The notes: a model not told the origin generated them from the letters alone. Counted from the first letter of the stretch, positions 1-7,656 are shown. The stretch is 33,707 bases of DNA from Actinomycetota bacterium (GCA_016870325.1 VGBV01000012.1:1-33707); one strand, 5' to 3'. Numbers and translations: made by a program.

Positions 1-309
1 AACCTCGCTGAAGACGGCTCCGCTAGGAGCCGGGAAGCTCCAAACGCCATATGCGTAGCTGGAACCCACGCCGCCGGTGTTGGTGACCTGCATGCCGACA
101 TCGCCCTCGTCCGTTTCTGAGCAGTCGGTAGTGCGCGGGTACACAGTGGTGTTGGTCGAGGAGACTGCGTCGGCGGCCGATGGATTCAGCGTCGAGCACT
201 CCGTCGCTACGTAGGTACCTGCGCTCGCGCTTTCGGCGCCGAAGAGGGCGGCCAGCGCCACCGACGCAACGAGTGCGCGGCTGAAGGTCCTTGCGACGCG
301 CCCCCTCAC
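1..309 (-). CDS. Secreted protein of unknown function, N-terminal part (truncated by window edge)
   Basis: Reading from a GTG at 309 gives 103 codons open to the window edge. The first 30 or so residues form a signal peptide: a basic start (VRGRVARTFSR), a hydrophobic core (ALVASVALAALFG) and a likely signal peptidase site after SASA. The mature part begins GTYVATEC and is rich in Ser, Thr, Gly and aromatic residues, as in extracellular beta-sandwich proteins. The GTG overlaps the TGA stop of the upstream sigma-factor gene (GTGA), so the two are translationally coupled. I infer that the protein is an extracytoplasmic product under, or sensed by, that sigma factor. I do not recognise a named family. 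The rest of the gene lies outside the window. Confidence 0.72.
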   Translation of the reverse strand, partial: MRGRVARTFSRALVASVALAALFGAESASAGTYVATECSTLNPSAADAVSSTNTTVYPRTTDCSETDEGDVGMQVTNTGGVGSSYAYGVWSFPAPSGAVFSEV

Positions 310-1679
310 TCGAACCCGAACCCCCCTCCGGACCCTCCGCCCGAGCCTCCCGAGCCTCCGCCTGACGGGGCGCCGAACTCGCCGCCGCCTGACGAGGATG
401 CGGATGAGCTGGAAGGGGTTGCCTGTTCGAAGCCGAGCTCCTTGCTGGTCTGCTGAGCCTGGGTGAGGGGCTCGGAAGCGGGTGCGACGTCGGCGGCCTC
501 GGCCGATTCGGTCGGGGTCAGCTCCGGCCGGGTGACGCCGGTGGGATCAACGGGCGCGGCGTGCTGGGGCGGGACTTCCTCGGCGACCTTCTCGGGATCG
601 CCTCGGCCCGGAATGAGGTCACCGGGGGCGACGCCGTTGACGGCGCAGTAGGCGCCGCCGCCGCCCGCGATCGCGACACCGCAGACAGCGAGGGCCTTGG
701 TGGCCGATGCCTGCAGCCCCCCGGCGATCCCGCCGGCGGCGGCCTCGCCCTCGGAGCCGGTCCCCCGGTGCGCGATCGCATAGGCCGACTCCCGGACGCG
801 ATCGACTGCGCCTCCGACCTTGTCGGCGAGCCACTCGTGAGCGCGCCCTCCCGTGCCTTGATCGAGGGCGGGGCCGGCGGGGAACAGCTCGAAGACGCGA
901 TCCGGGATCGCGCGGAAGGCCCGCAACTTGGCCCTGCAGGTCGCGCAACTGCGGAGGTGCAGGCCGACGTCGTCCGCGCCGGCGACGTCGGCCTCCCCGT
1001 CAGCCAGCGCCGAGAGCGCGGCCGAGAGCTGCTCGCAGCGGCGACCCTCCTCGATGTCGGCGAAGACCGACAGGAACCGCTTCCTCCCCTCGGCCATACA
1101 GCGATTGATCTTCGTGTGGCTCCATCCCGTGATCTTGCCGATCTCCGCGTAGGAGTACCCCTGAGCCTTGAGGACCAGGGCGCGGAGCTCGTGCGGCTTG
1201 AGCGAGCGAAGCGCCTCCCTGCTGCGCACCACCCGCTCGCGGCTGGCGGCGCGTTCTGTCGGGCCGTCTCCATCGGAGGCGATCGTGGCGAAGGGGTCGC
1301 GATCGTCGTCCCCGTCGACCGAGTGCCCGCCGCTGAGAAGCCGCTCGCGCTGGCGCCGCACCGAGAGCGCCTCGCGCTTGGTCACCACCTGCATCCAGCG
1401 CACGATCGAGTCCCCCTCGAGCGGCGGCGCCTTGGTCAGCAGGATCTCGAGCGAGCGCTGGTATGCGTCCTCGGCGTCCTCGGAGCAGATCGAGTAGCGG
1501 CGGGCCGTCCGCCTGAAGACGGCGTCGTGACTCTCGATCAGGCATTCGGCGACCTCGGCCCGCTCGGCCTGAGTGATCCGGTCGACTTCTTCCCTGGCCG
1601 CCCGCGAGTCCTCCGCCTCAGCCGGCGCGGACTCCGAGACAACTCCCTCCGCAGCTGTCAAGCCCCTCTCCTTCTTCAC
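306..1679 (-). CDS. Sigma-70 family (ECF-like) factor with C-terminal zinc-finger and membrane segment
   Basis: 457 aa. Residues about 45-120 resemble sigma region 2 (AYQRSLEIL...VRWMQVVTKREAL). Residues about 150-205 are a region 4 helix-turn-helix (LRSLKPHELRALVLKAQGYSYAEIGKITG). Then comes a zinc-binding anti-sigma-like motif HxxxCxxC (HLRSCATC), a Gly/Ala-rich hydrophobic stretch (TKALAVCGVAIAGGGGAYC) that could span the membrane, and a Pro/Ser/Gly-rich tail ending in GGGSGG repeats. A sigma factor and its anti-sigma module therefore seem fused in one membrane-bound chain. Such C-terminally extended ECF factors are known in Actinobacteria. The GTG at 1679 has no Shine-Dalgarno sequence; a TTG at 1661 preceded by AAGGAG is a credible alternative start. 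The stop overlaps the GTG of the secreted-protein gene. The Gly/Ser tail may lie outside the cell (inference). Confidence 0.85.
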   Translation of the reverse strand: MKKERGLTAAEGVVSESAPAEAEDSRAAREEVDRITQAERAEVAECLIESHDAVFRRTARRYSICSEDAEDAYQRSLEILLTKAPPLEGDSIVRWMQVVTKREALSVRRQRERLLSGGHSVDGDDDRDPFATIASDGDGPTERAASRERVVRSREALRSLKPHELRALVLKAQGYSYAEIGKITGWSHTKINRCMAEGRKRFLSVFADIEEGRRCEQLSAALSALADGEADVAGADDVGLHLRSCATCRAKLRAFRAIPDRVFELFPAGPALDQGTGGRAHEWLADKVGGAVDRVRESAYAIAHRGTGSEGEAAAGGIAGGLQASATKALAVCGVAIAGGGGAYCAVNGVAPGDLIPGRGDPEKVAEEVPPQHAAPVDPTGVTRPELTPTESAEAADVAPASEPLTQAQQTSKELGFEQATPSSSSASSSGGGEFGAPSGGGSGGSGGGSGGGFGFE

Positions 1680-2104
1680 AACGAGATGAGGAAGAAACTC
1701 TCACGGCTTCCCCCTCATTGCCAATCGCGACGGGCGCAAATTGCGGGAAAGTTGTCGGCCGGGGCGGGGGTACGGCTCGCCCGTCCTCAGCGCCGCGCGA
1801 TCACCGGGGTGGCGAGGTGGATGCGCTCGAACAGGGCGGCCAGGTTCTCGTCGCGGGCCCGGAGGCAGCCGGCGAAAGCGGCGGCGAGCGCCGGGCGATC
1901 AGCGCGGCCTAACCGAACGCTCGCTGCGTCACGCTTCCCCTGGCACGACGTCCTCCTTGACCCGGGCCGCCATCCGCGGCGCTCCTGCGTTGATGCCGAT
2001 CCCGGACGGGGCCGATCAAGCATCCGAGGCCAGCATCGGCATCACCCGGACGGGGTGAAGGCCCGCGAGCCGCGCTATTCGCGCATTTCGCGGGCGCCCG
2101 TGGA
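1680..2104. other. Intergenic spacer of about 425 nt, hairpin-rich at its right end
   Basis: This lies between the sigma-factor start and the tRNA-Ser(GCT) gene. I see no convincing complete gene. A minus-strand ORF at 1787-2023 (78 aa) has a plausible C-terminal half (ALAAAFAGCLRARDENLAALFERIHLATPVIARR) that could be the end of a decayed gene, but I cannot assign a family. From 1991 to 2095 there are three nested or consecutive inverted repeats: TGATGCCGAT/ATCGGCATCA (1991-2000 with 2035-2044), TCACCC/GGGTGA (2042-2047 with 2053-2058) and GCCCGCGA/TCGCGGGC (2061-2068 with 2088-2095). The promoter of the sigma gene should lie in the left part, but I cannot place a clear -10 box. Confidence 0.5.
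2061..2095 (-). terminator. Hairpin downstream of tRNA-Ser(GCT)
   Basis: A perfect 8-bp stem GCCCGCGA/TCGCGGGC encloses a second GCGC/GCGC stem with a 5-nt loop. It starts 10 nt beyond the 3' end of the minus-strand tRNA. There is no U-tract, as is common in very GC-rich genomes, so its role as terminator is inferred from position. Confidence 0.45.
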
Positions 2105-2194
2105 CGGAGAGGGAGGGATTCGAACCCTCGAGAGAGCTATTAGCCCCCTACTCGCTTAGCAGGCGAGTGCCTTCAGCCGCTCGGCCACCTCTCC
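2105..2194 (-). tRNA. tRNA-Ser(GCT)
   Basis: 90-nt class II tRNA. The 7-bp acceptor stem GGAGAGG/CCTCTCC is followed by G73. The anticodon loop reads CTGCTAA with anticodon GCT, there is a long variable arm, and the T arm reads GAGGG-TTCGAAT-CCCTC. CCA is not encoded. It decodes AGC/AGU. A second serine tRNA (TGA, at 7672) and serS (11140-12423) lie in the same window. Confidence 0.95.
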
Positions 2195-2212
2195 CGGTCT
2201 GATTCGGGACCG

Positions 2213-2222
2213 ATTGTAGGCT
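2213..2222. promoter_or_regulatory. Overlapping divergent -10 boxes
   Basis: The 10-base stretch ATTGTAGGCT reads as TAGGCT on the plus strand (2217-2222), 8 nt before the ATG at 2231. On the minus strand it reads as TACAAT (2218-2213), 18 nt before the tRNA-Ser(GCT) 5' end. The two boxes share two base pairs, so polymerase cannot occupy both at once. No good -35 is seen on either side. Confidence 0.5.
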
Positions 2223-2230
2223 GGCTGGGG

Positions 2231-3601
2231 ATGTCCGGCTCCGAACAGACCCCCACTCCGACCACCCCCGCGGCCCCCCCGGCGGCCGAGGGCGCGCCCC
2301 CTCCCCCGCGGCCCGAGCCGCCCGAGGCCGCCGGCGAGCAGGCTTCCCCGGGCGCCGCGCCGGCGCCGGCCGACACGCCGACGCCGCTGCCGCTGCCGAC
2401 CCCCGCCGAGGCCTACGAGCGCTACGAGGAGGCCTTCGGAGGCGTGCAGGCGCCGTTCGCCTTCCTCGACCTCGACGCCGTCTGGTCGAACGCCGCCGAC
2501 ATGCTGCGGCGCGCCAAGGGCAAGCCGATCCGGATCGCCAGCAAGTCGATCCGCAGCCGCGCGGTGCTGGACCGCCTGCTCGCCCTCGACCGCGGCTTCC
2601 AGGGAGTGCTCAGCTTCACGCTGCCCGAGACGCTGTGGCTGTGGGAGCAGGGCCACCGCGACATCGTGCTCGCCTATCCCACCGCCGACGGCCCCGGCAT
2701 CACCCGGCTCGCCCGGATCACCGCCGAGCACCCCGAGGAGGCGCCGGCGGTGATGGTGGACTCGGTCGAGCACCTCGACCTGATCGAGGAGTCGGCCTCG
2801 TCCTTCGTGGCCCCGATCCGGGTCGCGATCGAGATCGACCTCTCCTGGTGGCCGCTCGGGGGCGTGGTCAAGATCGGCCCCAAGCGCTCGCCCGTCCGCA
2901 GCGCCGAGCAGGCCGCCGCGCTCGCGCGTGAGATCGAGCGGCGCCAGCGGGTGCGGCTGGTCGGGCTGATGGCCTACGAGGGGCAGATCGCCGGCGTCGG
3001 GGACGACGTCCCCGGCAAGCCGATCGGCAACCGGATGGTGAGGGCGATGCAGGCGGCCTCGGCCAGGGACGTGGCCGAGCGCCGCGGCGAGGTCGTCAGC
3101 GCGGTCTCGGCGGTGGCCGAGCTGGAGTTCGTCAACGGCGGCGGCACCGGGTCCGTCGAGCGCACCGCCGAGGACTGGGCGGTGACCGAGATCGCCGCCG
3201 GCTCGGGCTTCTACGCGCCGGTGCTGTTCGACCACTTCCAGGCGTTCACGCTCGTTCCCGCGGCGATGTTCGCGCTGCCGGTCGTGCGCAAGCCCGAGCC
3301 CGGGACAGCGACCGTGCTCGGCGGCGGCTACGTCGCCTCCGGCGTCGGCGCCAAACAGAGGCCGCCGGTTCCCCATCTGCCCGACGGCCTGCGCCTGGAC
3401 CCCTACGAGGGCGCCGGGGAGACGCAGACCCCGCTGCTCGGCTCCGCGGCCGAGCGGCTGGGGCTGGGTGACCGCGTCTATTTCAGGCACGCCAAGGCGG
3501 GCGAGCTCTGCGAGCGCTTCGACTCGCTCCACCTCGTGGCGGGAACCACGATCCGCGATCGGGTGCCCACCTACCGCGGCGAGGGACGCGCCTTCCTCTA
3601 G
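2231..3601 (+). CDS. PLP-dependent amino acid deaminase/aldolase-like protein (alanine racemase N-terminal fold)
   Basis: 456 aa. The first 57 residues are a disordered Pro/Ala/Thr tail. The catalytic part starts near residue 58 and follows the D-threonine aldolase / D-serine dehydratase-like family: FAFLDLDAVWSNAADM, then IRIASKSIRS, where Lys105 is the expected pyridoxal-phosphate lysine. A TIM-barrel body (residues about 80-320) carries the VNGGGTGS phosphate-binding motif, and a C-terminal beta domain ends the protein (VYFRHAKAGELCERFDSLHLV, typical metal-ligand HxxxxxxxC region). The substrate is not predictable from sequence. The ATG lies 8 nt after a TAGGCT box and has no Shine-Dalgarno, so the mRNA is probably leaderless or nearly so; this fits the long N-terminal tail being translated. 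The gene is monocistronic. Confidence 0.85.
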   Translation: MSGSEQTPTPTTPAAPPAAEGAPPPPRPEPPEAAGEQASPGAAPAPADTPTPLPLPTPAEAYERYEEAFGGVQAPFAFLDLDAVWSNAADMLRRAKGKPIRIASKSIRSRAVLDRLLALDRGFQGVLSFTLPETLWLWEQGHRDIVLAYPTADGPGITRLARITAEHPEEAPAVMVDSVEHLDLIEESASSFVAPIRVAIEIDLSWWPLGGVVKIGPKRSPVRSAEQAAALAREIERRQRVRLVGLMAYEGQIAGVGDDVPGKPIGNRMVRAMQAASARDVAERRGEVVSAVSAVAELEFVNGGGTGSVERTAEDWAVTEIAAGSGFYAPVLFDHFQAFTLVPAAMFALPVVRKPEPGTATVLGGGYVASGVGAKQRPPVPHLPDGLRLDPYEGAGETQTPLLGSAAERLGLGDRVYFRHAKAGELCERFDSLHLVAGTTIRDRVPTYRGEGRAFL

Positions 3602-3624
3602 GCACGCCGAGGCCGGCGGCGGGC

Positions 3625-3640
3625 CGCCCTGAAAAGGGCG
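3625..3640 (+). terminator. Terminator-like hairpin
   Basis: CGCCCT-GAAA-AGGGCG, a 6-bp stem with a stable GAAA tetraloop, 24 nt after the deaminase/aldolase stop. No U-tract follows. Confidence 0.5.
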
Positions 3641-3745
3641 TCCAATCGCGCCCGCCTACCGAATTCCGGTCTTACGGCGTGGACCGTCCCCCTGTAACCT
3701 CGCTCTTACCTGAAGGGTGCATCCAGTGAGGTGGAAGGAACGAGC

Positions 3746-6394
3746 ATGAAGCTTCCCCGGTCTCGGGAGGCGGTGGTCAGCGGCTTCTCGGCCCCGCGAT
3801 GGATCGGCGAGGAGGTTCCTCCGGGCCATTTCTTCGAGGGCGAGCGCCGGCTCGGCCGGTTGGCGCCGTTCATCGTCGCCGGGTTCGTCCCCTTCCTGGT
3901 GCTGGGGGCGGTGGGCTCGGGCTTCGGCGACTGGCAAGTGCAGCTCGCGGCCCTGATCTGCGCGGGCGTGATCGCAAGTGTCCCGCTGGTCCCCTGGGAG
4001 AGGCTGCCGAGCTGGACCCAGATGGTGCCGATCCTGGCCATCTACCCGGTGATCGCGCTGCTTCGCGACGCCGCCGGCGCCAAAGCGGCGGTCTTCGAGC
4101 CGCTCGTAATCGTGCCGCTGGCCCTCGTCGCCATCTACGGCACGCGCGCGGACCTGCTGGTGACGGTCGCGGCGCTGGCGGCGACGATCGCGCTTCCCCC
4201 GCTGCTGATCGACGACCCCGCCTATGGCGACGAGCAGATCGTCAGGGCGGTGCTGGCATCGGTGGTCGCCGCCACCACCGGCATCGCCGTGCAGTCCCTC
4301 GTCAGCACCACGCGCGCGCTCGCAATCGAGGGCCGCGCGATACTCACCTCGAGCCAGGACGCCTTCATCGCGGTCACCACCAACGCCACGATCATCGAGT
4401 GGAACCCCCGGGCCGAGGCCATGTTCGGCTGGAGCCGCTCCGAGGCGATAGGCCGCAACCTGCTGGACATGATCGCCTCTCCGGACGATCGCCACAAGGC
4501 GGAGAAGCAATTGCGCCGCTTGCGGGAGGAGGGCGGGCAACTGCCCGGCAGCAGGATCGAGGGGCGAGCCGTGCGCAGGGACGGGAGCGCGTTTCCGGTC
4601 GAGATGACGGTCTCCACGATCAAGGTCGGCGGCCGCAAGACGATCAACGGCTTCGTCCACGACATCAGCGAGCGCAAGAACGCGCAGCGGGCGCTGCAGC
4701 GGGCCGAGGAGCGCTTCCGCCTCGCCTTCGAGGACAACCGCGTCGGCATGGTGCTGCTGACTCCGGCGGGGAAGTTCGAGCGCGTCAACGAAGCCTTCAG
4801 CGAACTGCTCGACCGCTCCCAGGAAGAGCTGGTCGGGGTCGGCTTCGAGGAGATCGCCCATCCCGACGACGTGGAGAGCAACGCCGAGGCGATGGCCGAG
4901 ATGGCCGAGGGCAAGCGCCACGGCCACCAGGCGGAGAGGCGATGCCTGCATTCCCGCGGCGACTACGTCTGGACTTCGTGCAACGTCTCTCCGATCCGCG
5001 ACGAGCGCGGGCGGCTGCTGCACTTCATCGCCCAGATCGAGGACATCACCGACCGCAAGGAGCAGGTCGACCGGCTCACCCACCAGGCGATGCATGACCC
5101 CCTCACCTCGCTCCCGAACCGGGTGCTTTTCGCCGACCGGGTCCGGGTCGCCTCGGGGCGGCGCGAGAGCGGCAGCTTCGCGGTCATCTTCATCGACCTC
5201 GACAACTTCAAGCCGATCAACGACACCTACGGGCACACCGCCGGCGACCAGGTCCTGGTCGAGGTCTCGCGCCGGCTCGAGACGCGGCTGCGCGAGGGGG
5301 ACACCCTGGCGCGGCTCGGCGGCGACGAGTTCGCGGTGCTCTGTGAGGACACGGACGAGGAGTCCGCGCGCCTGGTCGCCGAGCGGGTCATCGCCGCCTT
5401 CGAGCGCCCGTTCGCGATCGGCGACCACTCGGTGCTGCAGGCGGCCAGCATCGGGCTCGCGATCCAGCCGTGCGACGCCGGCGCCAGGGATCCCGAGCAG
5501 GTGCTCCGCTTCGCCGACCTCGCCATGTACAGGGCGAAGGCGGCCGGCAAGTCCCGCTACGCGGTCTTCGAGGGCGGGATGGGCGAGGGGCAGCCCGACC
5601 GCGGCGGGCTCGAGGGCGAGCTGCGGCGCGGCATCGCCGAGGGCGAGCTGACCGTTCACTACCAGCCCCAGGTGAACCTGGAGAGCGGCGAGGTCACCGG
5701 CGCCGAGGCGCTCGTCCGCTGGCAGCACCCCGAGCGCGGCCTGCTGGAGCCGGCCGAGTTCATGTTCGTGGCCGAGGACAGCGAGCTGATCGTCGCGCTC
5801 GATGACTTCGTGCTCTGGGACGCATGCCACCAGGCGGCTCGCTGGCGCCGCCACCTCGGGCCCGACCGGGAGTTCGTGATCTCGGTCAACCTCTCCCAAC
5901 GCCGCCTTGCCGAGCCGGGCCTGTCGAACCGGATCGCCCAGACGATCAGCGAGGCCGAGCTGCCGGCCGAGGCGCTCTGCCTCGAGGTCACCGAGAGCGC
6001 CGTGCTCGACCGGCGCTCGGACACGCTGTACGGGTTCCCCGACGTGGAGCGGCTGGGGGTGCGGCTGCTGATCGATAACTTCGGGGTCGCGATCTCCTCG
6101 TTCGCCTCGATCCAGCGGCTGCCACGCCTGAGCGCGATCAAGATCGACTCGTCTTTCGTCGCCGGCCTCGGCCGCTCAGCCGAGGACTCGACGGGCGTCG
6201 CCGCAATCATCGGGCTCGCTCACGGACTGAGTCTGACGGCGACCGCCGCGTGGGTCGAGACGCCCGAGCAGCTGGCCGTGCTGCGCGAGCTCGGCTGCGA
6301 TTACGCCCAGGGCTACCACTTCGCCCGCCCCCAGCCCGCGGGGGCATTCGCCGGCCTGCTGGCCTCGGCCAGCTACGGCGAGATGCTGGGCTGA
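3746..6394 (+). CDS. Membrane-anchored PAS-PAS-GGDEF-EAL cyclic-di-GMP protein with degenerate EAL site
   Basis: 882 aa from the ATG at 3746, which is preceded by AAGGA at 6-nt spacing; an upstream GTG (3731) has no such site. Residues about 38-185 hold five or six hydrophobic segments. PAS 1 is about 200-315 and PAS 2 about 320-445. The GGDEF diguanylate cyclase domain (about 450-620) has an intact GGDEF at 525-529 and an inhibitory RxxD (REGD) five residues before it. The EAL domain (about 630-875) keeps EAL (654-656), the Asn of SVNLS, the Glu of LEVTES, the Lys of KID and the Gln of YAQG. The metal-binding DD pair is D777-N778, and the general-base Glu of the usual AEGVET is Ala835 (TAAWVET). 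I infer a working cyclase and an EAL that binds rather than cleaves c-di-GMP. Confidence 0.9.
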   Translation: MKLPRSREAVVSGFSAPRWIGEEVPPGHFFEGERRLGRLAPFIVAGFVPFLVLGAVGSGFGDWQVQLAALICAGVIASVPLVPWERLPSWTQMVPILAIYPVIALLRDAAGAKAAVFEPLVIVPLALVAIYGTRADLLVTVAALAATIALPPLLIDDPAYGDEQIVRAVLASVVAATTGIAVQSLVSTTRALAIEGRAILTSSQDAFIAVTTNATIIEWNPRAEAMFGWSRSEAIGRNLLDMIASPDDRHKAEKQLRRLREEGGQLPGSRIEGRAVRRDGSAFPVEMTVSTIKVGGRKTINGFVHDISERKNAQRALQRAEERFRLAFEDNRVGMVLLTPAGKFERVNEAFSELLDRSQEELVGVGFEEIAHPDDVESNAEAMAEMAEGKRHGHQAERRCLHSRGDYVWTSCNVSPIRDERGRLLHFIAQIEDITDRKEQVDRLTHQAMHDPLTSLPNRVLFADRVRVASGRRESGSFAVIFIDLDNFKPINDTYGHTAGDQVLVEVSRRLETRLREGDTLARLGGDEFAVLCEDTDEESARLVAERVIAAFERPFAIGDHSVLQAASIGLAIQPCDAGARDPEQVLRFADLAMYRAKAAGKSRYAVFEGGMGEGQPDRGGLEGELRRGIAEGELTVHYQPQVNLESGEVTGAEALVRWQHPERGLLEPAEFMFVAEDSELIVALDDFVLWDACHQAARWRRHLGPDREFVISVNLSQRRLAEPGLSNRIAQTISEAELPAEALCLEVTESAVLDRRSDTLYGFPDVERLGVRLLIDNFGVAISSFASIQRLPRLSAIKIDSSFVAGLGRSAEDSTGVAAIIGLAHGLSLTATAAWVETPEQLAVLRELGCDYAQGYHFARPQPAGAFAGLLASASYGEMLG

Positions 6395-6432
6395 GAGGGC
6401 CCAGGCTTCGGGCCTGTGGGAGGATCCTGACC

Positions 6433-6963
6433 ATGGCAGCGCACGCCCAGGGGCGCGTCCGTCCGTTCGACCCGACGGTTCCGAAGGGACCGCTGCTGCG
6501 GGTGCTCGACCGCGCGGCGCAGCTTCGCCCGGCCACCTGGTTCCTCGTCAACGTCGGCGGCCGCATCGATCCGGTCCTGATGAAGCTGTCCAGCGGCCGC
6601 ATCAGGTCCACCGTGACCGCGCCGACGGTGCTGCTGAGCAACCGAGGCGCCCGCAGCGGCAAGCTGCGCCAGACGCCGCTCGGCTACTTCACCGACGGCG
6701 ACGACGTGATCCTGATCGCCTCGAAGGGGGGCGACCCCAGGCACCCGGCCTGGTTCCACAACGTGGTCGCCAACCCCGACGTCGAGCTCACGACCGGCCA
6801 CGGGGACGGCGGGCCCTACCGGGCGCGCGTCGCGACCGGCGCCGAGCGCGAGCGCCTGTGGAGGCTCGCGACGACCCTCTACTCGGGCTACGACGACTAC
6901 CGCAGGCGGGCCGGGGGGCGCGAGATCCCCGTCGTCGTCTGCTCGCCGCGCAGCGGCGGCTGA
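6433..6963 (+). CDS. Deazaflavin (F420)-dependent nitroreductase-family oxidoreductase
   Basis: 176 aa from the ATG at 6433, preceded by GGGAGGA at 8-nt spacing. The core matches the Ddn/FDOR split-barrel family: LLSNRGARSGKLRQTPLGYF, then DDVILIASKGGDPRHPAWFHNVVANPDVEL. The Lys/Gly-rich SKGG and HPAWFHN segments are the usual F420-phosphate and substrate contacts. It lies 38 nt after the GGDEF-EAL gene and one base before the next gene, so it is probably co-transcribed with the membrane protein. The family uses reduced F420 to reduce quinones, nitro compounds or enones. The actual substrate is unknown. Confidence 0.9.
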   Translation: MAAHAQGRVRPFDPTVPKGPLLRVLDRAAQLRPATWFLVNVGGRIDPVLMKLSSGRIRSTVTAPTVLLSNRGARSGKLRQTPLGYFTDGDDVILIASKGGDPRHPAWFHNVVANPDVELTTGHGDGGPYRARVATGAERERLWRLATTLYSGYDDYRRRAGGREIPVVVCSPRSGG

Positions 6964-6964
6964 G

Positions 6965-7489
6965 ATGGACGTCTGGCACACCTCGCGCCTCTACAAGCTC
7001 TGGGTCGTCGGCGGCCTGATCGCGGTCGCCGCCTTCGCCGTCATCGGCGGGCTCTCGGACCCCTCCGACCAGGACTTCATCTTCTACCTGATCCCGGTGG
7101 TCGCAGTCTGGGTGTTCGGGATCTTCTTCCTGCAGTGGCGCGCGCTGCGCAGGGACGTCGAGGCAAACCCGATCCTGGCCGAGCCATCCGCAGGCCTGGC
7201 GCGCTGGAGCATCATCTTCGGCGTCCTGCTCTGCGTGGCGATCTTCGCCGGCGTCTTCCTCTTCTACGCCGACGTCGGCGGCACCCTCTACCCCTTCGGT
7301 GAGACCGGGCCCGGCTTCCCCGTGGCGCTGCTGCCCGCCTTCGTGCTGATCGCCTACGGAGCCCTGCGCTCGCTGAACGTGCTGCGCCAGCTCGGCCGCA
7401 GCGCCGACGAGCGCGGCGCCGGCGAGATCAAGGGACCGACCGACATCCAAGCCCCCGGGTCGCCGGGAAGACCCAGGAGTTCTGACTAG
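6965..7489 (+). CDS. Small membrane protein of unknown function
   Basis: 174 aa with four predicted membrane helices, near residues 10-30 (LWVVGGLIAVAAFAVIGGL), 38-58 (FIFYLIPVVAVWVFGIFFL), 80-100 (WSIIFGVLLCVAIFAGVFLFY) and 115-132 (FPVALLPAFVLIAYGAL). A polar, disordered C-terminal tail rich in Gly, Pro and Ser follows. It starts one base after the stop of the F420-type gene, so the two are coupled. I recognise no family. Confidence 0.7.
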   Translation: MDVWHTSRLYKLWVVGGLIAVAAFAVIGGLSDPSDQDFIFYLIPVVAVWVFGIFFLQWRALRRDVEANPILAEPSAGLARWSIIFGVLLCVAIFAGVFLFYADVGGTLYPFGETGPGFPVALLPAFVLIAYGALRSLNVLRQLGRSADERGAGEIKGPTDIQAPGSPGRPRSSD

Positions 7490-7650
7490 ATGATCGAACC
7501 CACCGCGCCGTGCGCCTGAGGGCGCGCATGGCCGAGCAGCCCAAGGACGCAGGGCGCAGCCCTTGGTGGCGCCAAGGGCAGGCCCGAGGACGCCGGGATG
7601 CGATGCGCCATGCGGGGCCTCGGGCGTGCGTGGTCGTGGAATCGCTCATC
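7490..7650 (+). other. Spacer with consecutive stable hairpins and an alternative pairing
   Basis: No gene is visible. Hairpin 1 is GTGCGCC-TGAG-GGCGCGC (7510-7527). Hairpin 2 is GCCCTTGG-TGGCG-CCAAGGGC (7559-7579; residues 7572-7579 are the right arm). Hairpin 3 is GCCCGAGG (7582-7589) with CCTCGGGC (7618-7625). A copy of CCAAGG at 7541-7546 could compete with 7572-7577 for pairing to CCTTGG at 7561-7566, which would give two exclusive folds. It may be a terminator array, or a leader or small RNA ahead of tRNA-Ser(TGA). Confidence 0.45.
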
Positions 7651-7656
7651 TAGGCT
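7651..7656 (+). promoter_or_regulatory. -10-like box for tRNA-Ser(TGA)
   Basis: TAGGCT ends 15 nt before the tRNA 5' end. The same hexamer is at the -10 position of the deaminase/aldolase and msrB genes in this window. Confidence 0.45.

Noticed and set aside
1787-2023. 78-aa minus-strand ORF between sigma gene and tRNA
   Set aside because: Its second half looks protein-like, but it has no recognisable family, no ribosome-binding site and a shadow-like first half; not listed as a gene.
561-2159. Plus-strand ORF of 532 aa over the sigma-factor gene
   Set aside because: It is the antisense shadow of the sigma gene and runs on into the tRNA. Its composition is frame-shadow Arg/Ala/Asp-rich with no domain.
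2156-3532. Minus-strand ORF of 458 aa opposite the deaminase/aldolase gene
   Set aside because: It is rich in Gly, Arg, His and Asp as expected from reading a GC-rich gene backwards; the plus frame has clear PLP-enzyme motifs.
3656-5899. Minus-strand ORF of 747 aa opposite the GGDEF-EAL gene
   Set aside because: Antisense shadow; the plus strand has four recognised domains in order.
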